Assembly: GCF_032062135.1 (NCBI RefSeq)
Contig: NC_092868.1
Coordinates: 48,403,163-48,467,162, forward strand
DNA: 64,000 bases
Reading direction: 5' to 3'
Source of the DNA: Pyxicephalus adspersus
Taxonomy: Eukaryota > Chordata > Amphibia > Anura > Pyxicephalidae
Shown here piece by piece: positions 47,196 to 58,818 of the stretch (position 1 is its first letter; every line of letters starts with the position of its first letter). The position numbers and the translations under genes are program-made. The notes beneath the pieces are model-generated. The model was given only the letters and a program-made list of their open reading frames with translations, had not been told where the DNA came from and searched no databases.

Positions 47196-48189
47196 CCTCA
47201 TATTTTAGTTTTGGATTGGCTGGGCATTTACCTACTCCAGGGGGGAAATTGGATGTCAGGCCATAGTTCCCCTCATCCCTCACATGTCAGAGTATGCTCC
47301 CATTAACTTAATAAAGGTCCAACAGGTCTCTTTACATAAAAATTATGAATGTTTATTCAGTGAATTTTGATGGAAGGGATTTCCTGATACTACTACACTT
47401 TGCATATCATTATTGTCCCACTGAATCAACATGAAAGTGTTAAAACTGCATTTGTGTATATTCCGTGTCTAGACTACAGATAAGAGAACAGCGAAGCAAT
47501 AAATGGATTCTTCAGCTTTGAAAAATAAAACTGTAACATGCCTCAGCATGACTAGCAGATCAAAGACAATAAAATGAAGCAGAAACAGCTTATATCCAAA
47601 ATATCATAATATGACAATGGCACGTAAAGAAGTGCCTGAGTTGCTTCGCTGTGTTTTTCTCTTGGGCATAATTTAGATACAGATCATTACTTGTAATAAT
47701 GTAATTTCATTATTACTATTTAATCTTCTCTTCCAGTACACAATATTAATAAATAGAATAACGTTTTTTCACTTGTTATGCTAATTAGATAACAGGGTGC
47801 ACTTGTTCTGTTTAGGCATTTAGTTGGCATTAGTTCATAAAAAGATATTTGAAGATTCATTTAAACAATTATAGATGGCAAAGAATACTGATGATTTGAG
47901 CAAGTTGGTTCCCGTTAATAAGCTAAATAGATTTTTGAAATGTATATACGGGTTCTGCTTTATATGCCAACGGATCTGCATATCTGTGCAACTGGTATTA
48001 GGATTGGCAAATTGACCTGCATTTTTTATACTTCTGTTAGGTGATACAGATTGGTCACCTTCCAGCCTTCCGCTTAATATTGGACAATAAAGGAGCAGCT
48101 GCAGACTGATGAGCAGCTCTTTTTGCTCTTTCCTTTGTCTGGTAGCACACGTGAACTGCAGCATACCTGATTAGCTAGTACTGTGGTCG
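47196..48189. other. No gene seen; conserved-noncoding candidate 47600-47830
   Basis: 47600-47830 has TAATGTAATTTCATTATTAC and ATGCTAATTAGATAA homeobox/POU-type sites and no repeat partner. The 109-codon minus frame at 47835-48164 has no recognised domain. Confidence 0.25.
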
Positions 48190-48850
48190 CCTCCGACAGG
48201 GTCACACTTCAGGACAGCAAAAGACCAGGTGCTAGGGGAAGCTGGAAGGTGAAGTAGGTGATAGGTGAATATGGCGAGGGATGGAGGAGAGAAGGTATTA
48301 ATAGGGTGCTGACAGGAAGTGTGGGGGGGGGGGGGGCAGTTGATCATAAGGAGTGACTTTTCCACCCTCTTGCCCATTAGGCTTGAGTTGCAGATGTTGG
48401 CTGGTAGCGGATGTTTTGAGTTTGGGAGGGGTGGTTTGAAGTCCTCGAGGGCGATGATGTGGTAGTGCATTTTGGTAATAGGTGTGGTATCTCCAAAAGT
48501 TTGAGAAGAGGTTGTGACATATGGGGTTGGAGGGTATGGAGGGGCTGCAAAGAGAAGGATCTGTGTGCTTCTGGGAGCAATAATTTATGGTGGTAGAACG
48601 AGGCAGTTTACGAGTATCGCCTTCAAGAACCTACAACCTAACTGGTGTATTTAATGAGAATTTTAGTGGGACTGATAAATGTTGAATGAGGGGATATGGT
48701 ACTGTTGTAAGTAGTTTGTATTTGATGTTACAGTTTATACATATTTATATGTTGGGTATGTTTAAAAAAATAGTTTTGACAAAAAAGTGGCCATTATGGC
48801 CACTGGACCCATGACTTCAGTGTTGGTATTAGTAGGGGGGGGGGTATTCA
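48190..48850 (+). repeat. G-rich unclassified repeat with long G runs
   Basis: Strongly G-rich on the + strand with 14 G at 48323-48336 and another run near 48835-48842. It ends with an AT-rich part and AAAGTGGCCATTATGGCC, similar in order to 8041-8900. The minus frames at 48171-48580 are compositional. Confidence 0.4.
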
Positions 48851-49245
48851 ATGAGAAAAGATGTGTTGGGGGGGATTGGTAGTGAATTTACGAGCTACCT
48901 GGGTCATGCAACTGTGTAGTAGAGTAATGTAGATTATTCATGAAAAAATTTGCATTGCAATGCGCAACAGAACAAACAATATTATACGTTATCCCCAATC
49001 CTTAAAAAAAATCTTAATTTCTTCAAAAAATACTTATTCATTGCCAATAAGATAAAAATAATTAAATTAGTGATTTTCCTCTCTCGTGTAATTAATCACA
49101 ACATGGTGTAACACAGTTTTGATTAAATAGTGTAAAATATTCATAAAAGCTGATTTGTACGGGGATATATTCAATTAATAATGATATATCTATGCTAAGA
49201 TTTCTGAAGTGTTAAAATTGTTTTGGACAGTGTATTCTAAACCAT
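48851..49245. other. No gene seen; intron upstream of the AJAP1 exon
   Basis: AT-rich DNA running into the acceptor. Confidence 0.6.
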
Positions 49246-49264
49246 TGCCAATGTCTTTCTGCAG
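49246..49264 (+). other. Splice acceptor of the AJAP1 exon
   Basis: The sequence ending TGTCTTTCTGCAG is a normal pyrimidine-rich 3' splice site just before the first residues that align with AJAP1. The ATG at 49209 lies upstream of it in the same open frame, so that ATG is probably intronic. A branch-like TTCTAAAC lies about 30 bases upstream. Confidence 0.8.
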
Positions 49265-50019
49265 ATCAGGCCCTCCGATAGGAAGCCATGTTTGGATATT
49301 GATAGCCATTTTTCAACTAGCCATGGATTTTATAATTTGTGAATCGGGGTCACCGAGTACAGCGTACAGATATTTACAGAGACCATCGCTGGAACATAGG
49401 ATACAAAACACAGCATTATGGAACCCAAAGGGATGGCCAAAGCCAAGAAGTCGAAGGTATTTTTGGAGCCCGTTTACAAACTTACAGCAGGGTGGTGGTT
49501 CTCAGCTAGAATCACAGCATTTAAATTTGTATCATAACGACTTTGACAGCAGTTTTTCTAGAAATGTGCCATTACAGTACTCCACGAGAGCAAAAACAGT
49601 TCCTTCAACGCAAGGACTAAGAGACTTGCTGAAAATTACTCATTTGAGAAGGGGTAAGAGACAGCTCCAAAGAAGAAGTTGGAATAACTTAAGGCCTTTC
49701 TTGGACCTTGAAAGTCAACCCACCACCATTTCTGAGTTTATTTTATGGGGGCCGACTGGGGACGATGAATATGTGGAGTCCAGCACAATCCCTGGAATTT
49801 ATGAGACCACAAGAACCTCTACAACACAAGCCAGGACGACATTGGTGGGGACCACAACGTTAGCCCCTAGCTCCACAACCACACAGTCTAAAGACCTGAC
49901 ATCACAGAACCCTGTGGTAAACAGGGGCAAAAAAACAACTGGAAGGATTAGCACAACAGAACCATACCCAGGAAACGGGAAAGCTGCTAGACCACCAAGG
50001 ATACCCAATGAAACCTCAG
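49265..50019 (+). CDS. AJAP1: AJAP1 large internal exon (exon 2 equivalent), partial gene
   Basis: AJAP1 (SHREW1) is a single-pass membrane protein linked to the E-cadherin/beta-catenin adherens junction and sorted basolaterally; it also binds GABA-B receptor ectodomains. The open frame runs 49209-50036, but the first 56 bases lie upstream of the acceptor and are taken as intron. Counting from the ATG at 49209, I see GSHVWILIAIFQLAMDF at about residues 25-41 (human AJAP1 has GSHAWILIAMFQLAVDL), LRRGKRQLQ at 146-154 with a furin-like RGKR (human LRRGKRHLQ), WGPTGDDEYVESSTIPG at 180-196, a Thr/Ser-rich stretch at about 200-240, then STTEP and PPRIPNETSG (human PPRILGEASG). The exon is 755 bp, enters after the second base of a codon and leaves after the first base of the Gly codon. 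Transmembrane and cytoplasmic exons must lie beyond the window, and no initiator exon was found. The paralogue PIANP is less likely because the matching blocks are AJAP1-like. Identity is from remembered family motifs. Confidence 0.9.
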
Positions 50020-50025
50020 GTACAG
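50017..50025 (+). other. Splice donor of the AJAP1 exon
   Basis: CAG followed by GTACAG at 50020 gives a good 5' splice site exactly where human AJAP1 has its next exon junction (Ser-Gly). The frame continues only six codons further before a stop, as expected for read-through into an intron. Confidence 0.8.
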
Positions 50026-53000
50026 AACACTTTTAGAATATTGTATCTTATTGTATACTTGTTGATTTAAAATGAAAAAAAAAAAACTTTCTGTGAACCT
50101 GTGCCCATACCTAAATAGTAAACATTTTAAAACAAACTCTCATGTACTTCTGTATCTAAAAGCATCAAGCACTCCTGAAATCCTAGCTGTTTCTCCATAT
50201 AACAGAATCTTGGCTATCCGTCTTATCTTCTAAACAAACAGCAAGTATTTTTTAGGCTGTTAGAAACTGTTGATCTTGAGGAGAACTTGAGGATCTCTAA
50301 AAAAGAATAACTTAACAATAAAGACAGCTAGAGAGGTCAGTGAGAACTTGTATTAAAACTGTTTTACTGTTTGATAAGTATATAGAGAATGCAATTAGTT
50401 TAATGTTCATGGTCTGGGCTCAAGTTCATCTCATAGAGTTTGTAGCCTAATAAATGTATATTTAAAAATCTTAAAGTGGATCCAGACCCATGCAAACATA
50501 CATCTCAAACTCTGCAAGACATGTTGTTTCTAAAAGATCAATTACTAGAGGTAAACATCCTTCAGCTGCTCTTTTGGCAAGATCCACTATTTGCTCCATT
50601 CCAAAGCAATGCGAGGCAAGTTATCACTAGGCTTATCCTTCTGTGCCTATGCCCCCATCATTAATATCAAGTGATCAGAGGGAAGAGTTGGTAGGAAGAG
50701 TGGGTAGGATATGCCTTTGATAATATAACAACATTATAATGTGCTAATTAGGATCAGCTAGGCAGACATACCTTTGAATTTAAGTCTCAATCTGCTTTAA
50801 GTTGATTTTAAACTTAAAAGACATGAAAACATTTCTGCTAAGTTGTACTGGGTCTCTATTTTTAATGCAATCCCAAACAAAAATATTTACTAGTGTACAT
50901 AAAATGATTGGAATCCAAAATGAAGTTTCATGTTTGATGGGATCCAATCCTCTCAAGCTCATTTGTTTTGTAATAATAGAATAGTAATAGAATGCCAACA
51001 GGGTGCAAAGCTGTCATCAAAGCAAAAGGTGGCTTCTAGAGATCTAAAATCAGGTTTGTTTAAAACATAATTGTATGTGTGTTCCTTCATAGTTTGGATG
51101 TCTTTAATATTAATCTACAATATAGAAAATACCAATAATAACTAAAAAACATTGAATAAGAATAATTAGAATGAGAACAATTGAAGAAGATATAATACAG
51201 GGTATTGTAGTAACTTCATCAAACTAATTTGTTTAGAAAGATTTGCTATCAGATCAGACCCCAAGTCATAATCAGAGACATATCTCTTTCCGCAGGACTC
51301 GTGTAGTATGTCCTCCACCAGGATCCCACTGGGGATGCCTGAAACTTCACTCAGGCTTTGTAGACCTCCCTAATAAGCTTTAATAAAGCTAGATATATAT
51401 TCAATTTAGATACAATTTAGGTAGCGTAGAGATGAGCAATTTAACTGATAATTATGGAGGACCTCAGCTATAAAGAAAGAATAATTGAAGCATTTAGCAC
51501 TTATGGGGCAATGTGATTAACCTGCATCAATATGAATGGTGCATGTATAGTGCACTTGTGGCACAATGTCCAAATCTGAGAGTTTAAAGATCAACCAGTT
51601 TCTTGGGGTATTGGCTTTGACCTTTTCTTTATTCTACCCCAAGTGTCTTACTTTTATCTATCACAACCATTCATAACAATGATTGACCAATAGCAGAATC
51701 ACAGAATTTGGGGAATCCAGGGACACTATATAGGGATTCGATGTGATTTGCAGGTAGCTGAAAGTAGCAGCTATAAAAGGTAAGTCAAGTCATTAATTAG
51801 ATGCATTTGAATACTGGCTTCTTACCTATATATGGAAGAAGACACTACCAGGATGCATATAGATCGTTGTTGGCTGGTAGAAATCAAAGGGGGCAAATAT
51901 ATCCAAAGGGACGCTGGGCTATCATTTGCAATGTACAAAACACTGCAACTGTAGCCATTTTCCTGTACTGGCATTTTACCAAATGGCATCTGCTAAACAG
52001 AAATCACTGTTTAGGGCTGCTAGAATTTAGAGCAATAATCTAAGAAAATCTAAATATCAATGGTAAAGTTAATCTGTCTCTCAATTGGATATTTTCGATC
52101 TAATTCAGTTTATATTTCTTTAGATTTCTAGATTGTCAGCTTAACTGCTCTAGTCAATGCAATAAATAATGTGTTCCAACTAGCCGTGTGTTGTTAATTT
52201 TAAAGCGCTGATATTTGGACTGTCTGTGAAGCTCAATCGCTTTGAAGCTTATCAAAGAAATGCTAATTCACGCTAACCATAATTTAATAGATTTATTAAT
52301 GATGCACTTCCTTATGTAATTCTGAAATGTATGCACAAGAAAACTTCTTCAAAGAAACCACTAAATAGTTCTACATGTGTCTATACAACTTGGCCAAAAC
52401 TTGGCTACAAATATCTAGATGGTGTAAAGTGTGGTATGAGATCATTAAAATGGACCTAAAGGCTACAAATAAACAATTACAGTCCCATTGGTAGACCCAC
52501 AACCTAGCCAAAAATGCAACAGATTGTTCTGAAAAATAAAAATTACACTGTGAAGGGAAATATAAGTGATTGGATCCCCAGCACATTATGGTCACAAGTT
52601 GCCTAAGATCCTCACTGCTTTCCAGATGCATCATGGAAAATTAAAGCAGAACTTGAATACATTATTAAAAACTGCTGATATAAGTCCCTTCTGTCAAATA
52701 TCATTTTGGCTGCTGTCAGCTCTTCTTTCTAAAACTGTAGTTCAATGTACAGCCTATACATGATTCTGAGCTAGGACAAAGACACTTCTGTTACGTCATC
52801 CTTACTTGGCCATTAAGGTTGACCAATGATGTAAAATCCTTAAAAAGGCTTACATAGATGTAAAGGCAATGATGGAGGAAAGTGTGGGCGCCCCATAGTG
52901 GAGGGGTTTTGGGCATGATTTCGTTGATGTGTTAACATGTTGTTCATTTTCCACTTACACATTATAGTAAAAAGCTCCAGGTGCCCAAAGTTGAGCAGTA

Positions 53001-53217
53001 TTTTTTGGCACTTTAGTTCCACTTTAAAACCCAATTCTGAAAAAAAATGACTACAAATGTTCACCTTGGAGCAGGAACTGTTCCCTGAAGTACATGTTTT
53101 CTACCACATGATAACCAAAGCCTTCCAGATTGAACACCAAGAAGTACTCAACCAGAAAGACTGAAAGTGAATTAATTGACCTATCACAACAGCATGCTGT
53201 ACACAACACAAGTCATA
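50026..53217 (+). other. AJAP1 intron, no further exon seen
   Basis: No segment encoding the AJAP1 transmembrane helix or cytoplasmic tail was found. A T2-like end, TTAAAGCAGAACTTGAATAC, lies at 52642. Otherwise intron-like DNA; short frames are unsupported. Confidence 0.5.
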
Positions 53218-53447
53218 GGACCTGGTTTATTAAAGCTTTCTAAGACTGGAAAAGATAGACTATAATGGAAGAACCTGTGTGATCCAGCAAAGCTAGAATG
53301 CATCTGGATCTGGTCAAGGATAAAAAACATTTGCCATATCATAGCAAATTATTTTAGGAAATTAATTCCAGGTTTGTTTGATCACCCAGGTTATCTTAAA
53401 ATCGTCTATATTCTCCAGATTTAGGGAGCTTTATTAAATCAGACACC
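53218..53447 (+). mobile_element. PR-1 palindromic repeat
   Basis: Starts GGACCTGGTTTATTAAAGC and ends GAGCTTTATTAAATCAGACACC, with the inner GATCCAGCAAAGCTAGAATG and AATTCCAGGTTTGTTTGATC pairing. Confidence 0.8.
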
Positions 53448-54338
53448 TTTTTTAACAAAAGCTGTAGACTGAGAGACTGAAAAATAATTTTTCAGTATTA
53501 AAATCATGATAAAATGTTAAAGCTTTTATGAGATTTCAGAGATTTGGTTTTGATTGACTTAAAGTTTATATTTTGTGGGGTGGTTAAGCGGTAGAGAGCA
53601 GATCAATAAAGTTAACCATCAAGTTAATGGTGAAGATAAGCTCTGCTGGTTCCTTTAGGGATGTGGCTGCACACAGTTGACATTATTGGCTTTTGGTACC
53701 AAGGACAACACTTAACAAAATTCACCTTTCTAGATGAATAGATAATAAAACAAATGATCATTATCCAAGACAATATGATATGTAATTATTATCCTTCTTT
53801 TATCTGCCTAACAATAACTTCCTTCAAAATAAATATGTCCCCCCTAGCCGTTTTGGCTTTTGCTTGTGTTGCTCGTCTCAGTTTGGAAAAGTAATGACGA
53901 ATGACTGATGTAAAGCATTCTGACAAAACTGTATCATGGAGTGCAGATCAGAGCTTTGGGCCAATATGAAAAGTGACACATTGGGATGGGTTCTGTCTAA
54001 GTTGAAATTCGCTTCCAAGTCAGATGTTAGCTTGTATCAAATCAGCGATGTGTTTACAGCCTGAAAGTAAGGCAGCTGTTCTATACAAGGGCAGACATGC
54101 TGTTTTATGGCTTCAGGTGGCAAGCTTTGAGCAGAAAAGCAATTGTCATTGAAGGGGCTCCTAAATTATGATATATCTCTATTTAAAATCATTGGACTGT
54201 TTAAAAAAAGCCTGTACTATGACTATTTGCTGGTTGCCTTGCAGATATAATTTTCTGCAAATGCTAAAATTAAAATGTTATTAAATATAACCATAAATTA
54301 ATTATTTAGGTTTGTTTTGATCAATTCAACTTCTAAGC
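53448..54338. other. No gene seen; conserved-noncoding candidate 53860-54190
   Basis: 53860-54190 is non-repetitive and of balanced composition (for example TATCAAATCAGCGATGTG). Its function is unknown. Confidence 0.25.
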
Positions 54339-54601
54339 CAAGGTTTCTGAACCAGGGTTTCTCTAGGATTGGCTATAGGCTCTTTGAGCAATTTGCAGTT
54401 AGTGCCCTGTTATTTTAACAGAAACAAATTATGTTTTTGACTATGTGTATGGGTGACATTCTTTCCAATATCTAGCAATATAAGAGCCATTCTTCCAATT
54501 GAACGCCTGGTTAAGGTACTTTGAGCTGTGGATATAGGAATTAAAAAAGGGGTTCCCTTATACCTGAAAGTTCCACAAGTTTAAAAGGTTGAGAAAGATT
54601 G
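54339..54601 (-). mobile_element. hAT-like element H1
   Basis: Starts CAAGGTTTCTGAACCAGGG and ends GGTTGAGAAAGATTG, with ATTCTTTCCAATATCTAGCA inside; reverse orientation of 38096-38391. Confidence 0.7.
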
Positions 54602-54975
54602 ATTTAAAGTATTAAAAATCTTGCAGTGTACTGTGAGCTTTACACTAAAGAAGGGGAACATATGGGTGCAACCAATATGTAGCTGCCTGGAAACACAAAA
54701 AAATAGAGTTGGCGAAAGAAAAAAGACCAAGTGTTCTACTAAATCTTTTTTTTACTTTTAACCTTTTGTCTAAGTATAGATCTGTGTGTTTTCCGAACAT
54801 TTTTAAATTCACTTACTATTGACTGACTCACTACTTCAGCTGTTCCACGCACTGCCTTCAGTATAAAAAATATTTTCTAAGGTTAGCTTTAAACTTTTTT
54901 TCTGCTAGTTTGAGGTCCCTGTGGTCTTGATCTTAGCTTTATATTAAAATACTGCTCTCCTGAAGCCTATTCGTG

Positions 54976-55483
54976 TTAAAAAAACACTTACCTATACAGG
55001 TTGAAGCCACTGATTCCTCCATGATCTTAGTCAAGATGGTCCCACACCATCCCGTCTTCCTTCTTTATGCCAGTGTTGACTGAACACTGGGCACCACCAA
55101 CTTCTTCTGTCTTTTTTTCTGGTTCTTCTCCTGCATCATCTGATCTCCCACTGAACAAGAAAGAGATTAGGTGATGCACTTACCACAATTGTAAAAAAAA
55201 AGGGCTGATCTCGCTGCACATGCGTAGGATCTGCATTTTTTCCATAGAAGAGCCCCGTCTGCACACGCTCAAGATTGGAGCAGGAGCAGCCTCCTGGGAT
55301 ATGTGACATTTGTATGCCTGGAGGCTGTGGGGCTTCCATTCAATCTTTACTCCTGCGGCAAAAAAAACAAATGGGGAGGGGTCTCCCATTAAAATATTTT
55401 TAAAAGTAGAACAAAAAACACATTTTTTACCTTATCTACCCTTTTATATAAAAATAGAAAATTTAATGATAGGTTCACTTTAA
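54976..55483. mobile_element. TTAA-type MITE (T2-like) nested in the CR1 relic
   Basis: Left end TTAAAAAAACACTTACC, right end ATAGGTTCACTTTAA, with TTAA at both borders. LINE coding remnants continue on either side. The overlapping minus frames at 55136-55389 are inside it and not genes. Confidence 0.75.
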
Positions 55484-55612
55484 ATATTTGAGTCATGACC
55501 ACTTATTCTTTTCTGAAGACCTAATTTCTGGCAGCCTCTCATGCTGTTTTATCCCTTAGACTTTTTGCCATCTTTTTTGCCTATCTTTGGGTTTTTTCGG
55601 AACCAGACACAG

Positions 55613-55760
55613 TGGCCCTGATTTATTAAAGCTCCCCCAGGCTTTAGATTATACACTTTCATTAGTGTGAGAAATCCATTCTGGGTTTGTTGGATCACCT
55701 TGCCTCACCGAAGAAAGTGTATCCTCTCCAGCCTGGGAGAGCTTTAATAAATCAGGCCCA
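55613..55760 (+). mobile_element. PR-1 palindromic repeat nested in the CR1 relic
   Basis: Starts GGCCCTGATTTATTAAAGC and ends GAGCTTTAATAAATCAGGCCC. LINE sequence flanks both sides (YLEYW remnant on the right). Confidence 0.85.
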
Positions 55761-56571
55761 ATATTCCAAATAGTGTTGAACTAAAGGTCTATATAGGGGA
55801 ATCCGGACCTCTTTCCTCCTGCTGGTGATCCTCTAGTGACCCCACAATTCTATAACCTGCCTGCCACACTTGTTTGCTGAATTTGCAATTTTTTAAAACA
55901 ACCTCTTTCCCCAATCAGTTTCCTCTATAGTTCTAGCCAGCCATGTACCCAATATATTGTATTCTATCAGAAAATTAATTTTCTCCATGTACATTATTTT
56001 GTATTTAGATACTAAACTGCCATTTTCACTGTTTTAACAGATGATCAAGCAATGTCGAAAGTCATCTAACACCTTTTTATTATCAACAAACACACTTTGT
56101 TGCTAACCAAAGCCTTGTGGCACAGCACCAGTGACCGGTCTGTGTTCTGAGTTACAATCATACTTCTGATATCTATTCTTTTTACTATTGTGTGCCCATG
56201 AAACCACCCAAAGGGTTAAGTCCTGGAATGTACAACAATGAGACCATTTATTAAAGGAAATGTTATCAAATGTTATGTTGGAATCCAGATATAGCTATAT
56301 TCACAGCACCACCCTGATCCACAACATTTGTAATATTCAAAAAATCAGATTAGTTTGGCTTGATTTGCCCCTAGCAAAACCATGTGGTTTTTGGATCCTT
56401 CAAGTTTTGTACTTTCAGACTAAATCTTTCTTTTAGGAACATTTTCAATAATTTTACTGTTTCAGATGTGGTACAGACTCAGTGGCCTGTAATTGCCAGC
56501 TTCTTCCCCACTAACCATCTTGTGAATAGGTACATGCACACTATTTCCTAAAAGAACTCCTAAAAGAATTC

Positions 56572-56760
56572 TTAAGCCTCGTATAGACGTTGGATGGACG
56601 TCAAAAGATTGGCAATGGAAATGGTCTTTCGAGTTAGTTTTCAGTGACAGATGAATGAACGAGCTCTGTACACACACCGTCATTCTGTCCTATGAAGTGG
56701 GTGAAGGAGTAAAAGTGAGTGGCACCCTGCTGTGCTCTCCTCCAAAGAAATGCACAGCCT
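56572..56760 (+). mobile_element. TTAA-type MITE, family C, rearranged fragment
   Basis: Begins TTAAGCCTCGTATAGACG and ends with GTGGCACCCTGCTGTGCTCT, the reverse complement of an internal family C block (GAGCGCACAGCAGGGTGCC). The order is thus inverted relative to 35610-35929. Confidence 0.6.
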
Positions 56761-56782
56761 CCATTCCCAAATAGTCAGATTT

Positions 56783-56950
56783 ACTTGACATTTATTAAAG
56801 CTCTCCAAGACTGGAGAAGATAGACTATCATGGGAGAATCTGGGCCTTCCAACAAATCTGCACTAGATCTGGTGCAGGATTTTAAACATTTGCCAACTAA
56901 TAGCAAATAATTTTTAAGAAATATATTTTAGGTTTTCTGGATCAAAATTG
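56783..56950 (+). mobile_element. PR-1 repeat, right end lost
   Basis: TTTATTAAAGCTCTCCAAGA, CTGGAGAAGATAGACTATC, then AACATTTGCCAACTAATAGC and a TTTTCTGGATCA end. Confidence 0.75.
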
Positions 56951-58324
56951 TGTTTTTTTCACATTCCAATTCAGGAAATTCAGGAGGGCATAACAACACC
57001 TCAATGTGCTTACTATTAACAGTATGTAGTTATAAGGTCTTATGACCAAGGGCCTAATGATTAGGAACTGTTAATACAAAATGGTATTTTCACCAAAATT
57101 GTTGGGGCATATGTCAGTAGAACATGTCCCAATTGAATTGTTTCTTACAAGCAAGTTTTTTGCAAAATAAAACTAAACTGTAGTTGAAAAAAACAATAAA
57201 ATAAAAAAAAAATGAAAAACAATTGAATCAAATTTTTAACCCTCCAAACAGGACATTTGTCATTAACCTTTCTGAGGTGGTCAAGGGAACCTTTTGGGGA
57301 CATGTCAAAAATGAAAAAAATGTAATAACACTGTGATCTATTTATAAAACAGGGAATCAGAGAATGTTTTAGGGAATGCCTGATTCTTTTATAAATCCAA
57401 GGAGTTTTTTTCAAAATAAAAGTTTAATTATAGTTGTGAAAGCCCCAACCACCACCAGAAACACACACACAATTTTTTTGTGGTCATTAAATAATAAATA
57501 AATTATATCCACTTAGGACATGTTCTCACAGGTTCTCATGAACCCCTTCCTCCAAGAATTTATGATCACCCTCACTGACAAGTAGAAAAATGTAATCATT
57601 TTATTTTAATTCACCAGGGAATTTTTTTCTCTTGGGTCAACCCACTCCTCTACTTTTCCCAATTTTTGTGTGCAAAGTTTCAAGCAGGTCAAACATCACA
57701 GTTCAACGACTTGCTAATTCTCTCGATTCAATCATCGCTAGCATTGAGACATGTTGGGTAATTCAGAACAAAGATAAACAGTGATCTCTGTATTGCAATG
57801 AAGTGCACAACTGTAAGGAAAAAACAGTTTCTATTTTAAAGGATTAAATTTCAAGGACCTTGCCGTTTTTTCCTGCCCTTTAGTGCTGCACAAAATAAAC
57901 TTCCAGATGTTGAAATGCCTATTTTAAGTTCTCCTGGGATTCTAGCGAGATCTATATTTTTCCTTGATGTCTGTCCTCTTGAATTATTCTCACTGTCATA
58001 AAAGAGTAACACAGATATTTGATGCTTAGAGGCAAGATGAAGGTGTTATGTGTAGGCTCAGATAAGTGGTAGGAACACAATCTGCTGAATTCTGCTGTCA
58101 GGATTGAAAAAAATACATTCTTCTACAAACTTTACGTACGTGTCCTTAAATAATGTCTGACTTCAGATAATATATGTACAATTTAAAGAGGACCTCAGCT
58201 AAACAAATAAATATTTTCTTTGATATAGGGAACATCTAGAAATGCTTATAGTACCTTAGTGAAAAATGCACCTTTTGTCTTTTATTCACGAAAAAAATAA
58301 CCGAGAACAGTATTCTCCCAAGAA
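56951..58324. other. No gene seen; conserved-noncoding candidate 57640-58000
   Basis: 57640-58000 is non-repetitive and mixed in composition. 58185 has TTTAAAGAGGACCTCAGC, a possible MITE end. The 89-codon minus frame at 57145-57414 is not recognised. Confidence 0.25.
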
Positions 58325-58450
58325 TTTTGTTAAGCTGGGTGGGAAGAAACTATGGCAGCCCTATGTTTTTTGACCCAACTTTCAGTAACCACCCAACAGC
58401 AGCTGGTTACTGAAAAGTGCTGGGTGCATCCAGCTAGAAGAGAACTTCCT
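58325..58450 (+). mobile_element. hAT-like repeat H4, second copy (empty site)
   Basis: ACCCAACTTTCAGTAACCAC and GGTTACTGAAAAGTGCTGGG match 36140-36215. The point where H5 inserted in the other copy is uninterrupted here (TATGGCAGCCCTATG). Confidence 0.7.
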
Positions 58451-58655
58451 GGTATGAGAGGGTGTCCGGGCACTACAATGCCAACAACTTCATAGCCGTA
58501 TATTATTAGTGTGTAATCTAAGGCATTGCTGCCTGTAATGGGATAGTGTAAATACATTTAGAGTAAAACTTGGGACGTTAGGACTTTTTTTGATATATAG
58601 ACAGCTGGACATAAGCTTATAATTGCTAAGCAAACAAACCAGGAAGATCTTCTGA

Positions 58656-58818
58656 CTATGGGCCTGATTGAGGGTACACTTTTTCCAGGATTGAAAACAT
58701 TTGCTAAAAATTAGCAAATTTCCTTAAGGGAACCAATTGCAGGTTTGCTGGATCGCCCAGTTTCACTGATCAAAGTGTATCCTCTCCAGCCTTGGAGAGA
58801 TTTAATAAATCAAGCCGT
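58656..58818 (+). mobile_element. PR-1 palindromic repeat, left part deleted
   Basis: TATGGGCCTGATTGAGGG, then GCAGGTTTGCTGGATCGCCC and CTCTCCAGCCTTGGAGAG with TTTAATAAATCAAGCC. Confidence 0.75.

Larger units (their letters stand above)
54740..56571 (-). pseudogene. CR1-like LINE reverse transcriptase relic, interrupted by two MITEs
   Basis: Read on the minus strand it follows the order of a CR1-type ORF2: HVPIHKMVSGEEAGNYRPLS (about 56540-56480), NVVDQGGAVNIA (about 56325-56290, the region before the first catalytic Asp block, now ISGF), PVTGAVPQGFG (56138-56106), KYKIMYME, LVQHYLEYW (about 55795-55760), LGLQKRISGHD (about 55525-55495) and AWNS/SESVNS near 54850-54820. Stops and frame changes occur throughout, so it is inactive. 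A PR-1 (55613-55760) and a TTAA MITE (54976-55483) sit inside. The 5' end is cut at 56571 by another MITE. The family is inferred from motif order. Confidence 0.85.

Noticed and set aside
47835..48164. 109-codon minus-strand frame
   Set aside because: No recognisable family and no splice or conservation evidence available.
48323..48336. G14 run as a functional quadruplex
   Set aside because: A plain homopolymer in a repeat; length may also be a sequencing artefact.
49209..49264. ATG at 49209 as the AJAP1 start
   Set aside because: A strong acceptor at 49264 precedes the homologous part, and the 18 residues before it do not resemble AJAP1; the frame is open into the intron by chance.
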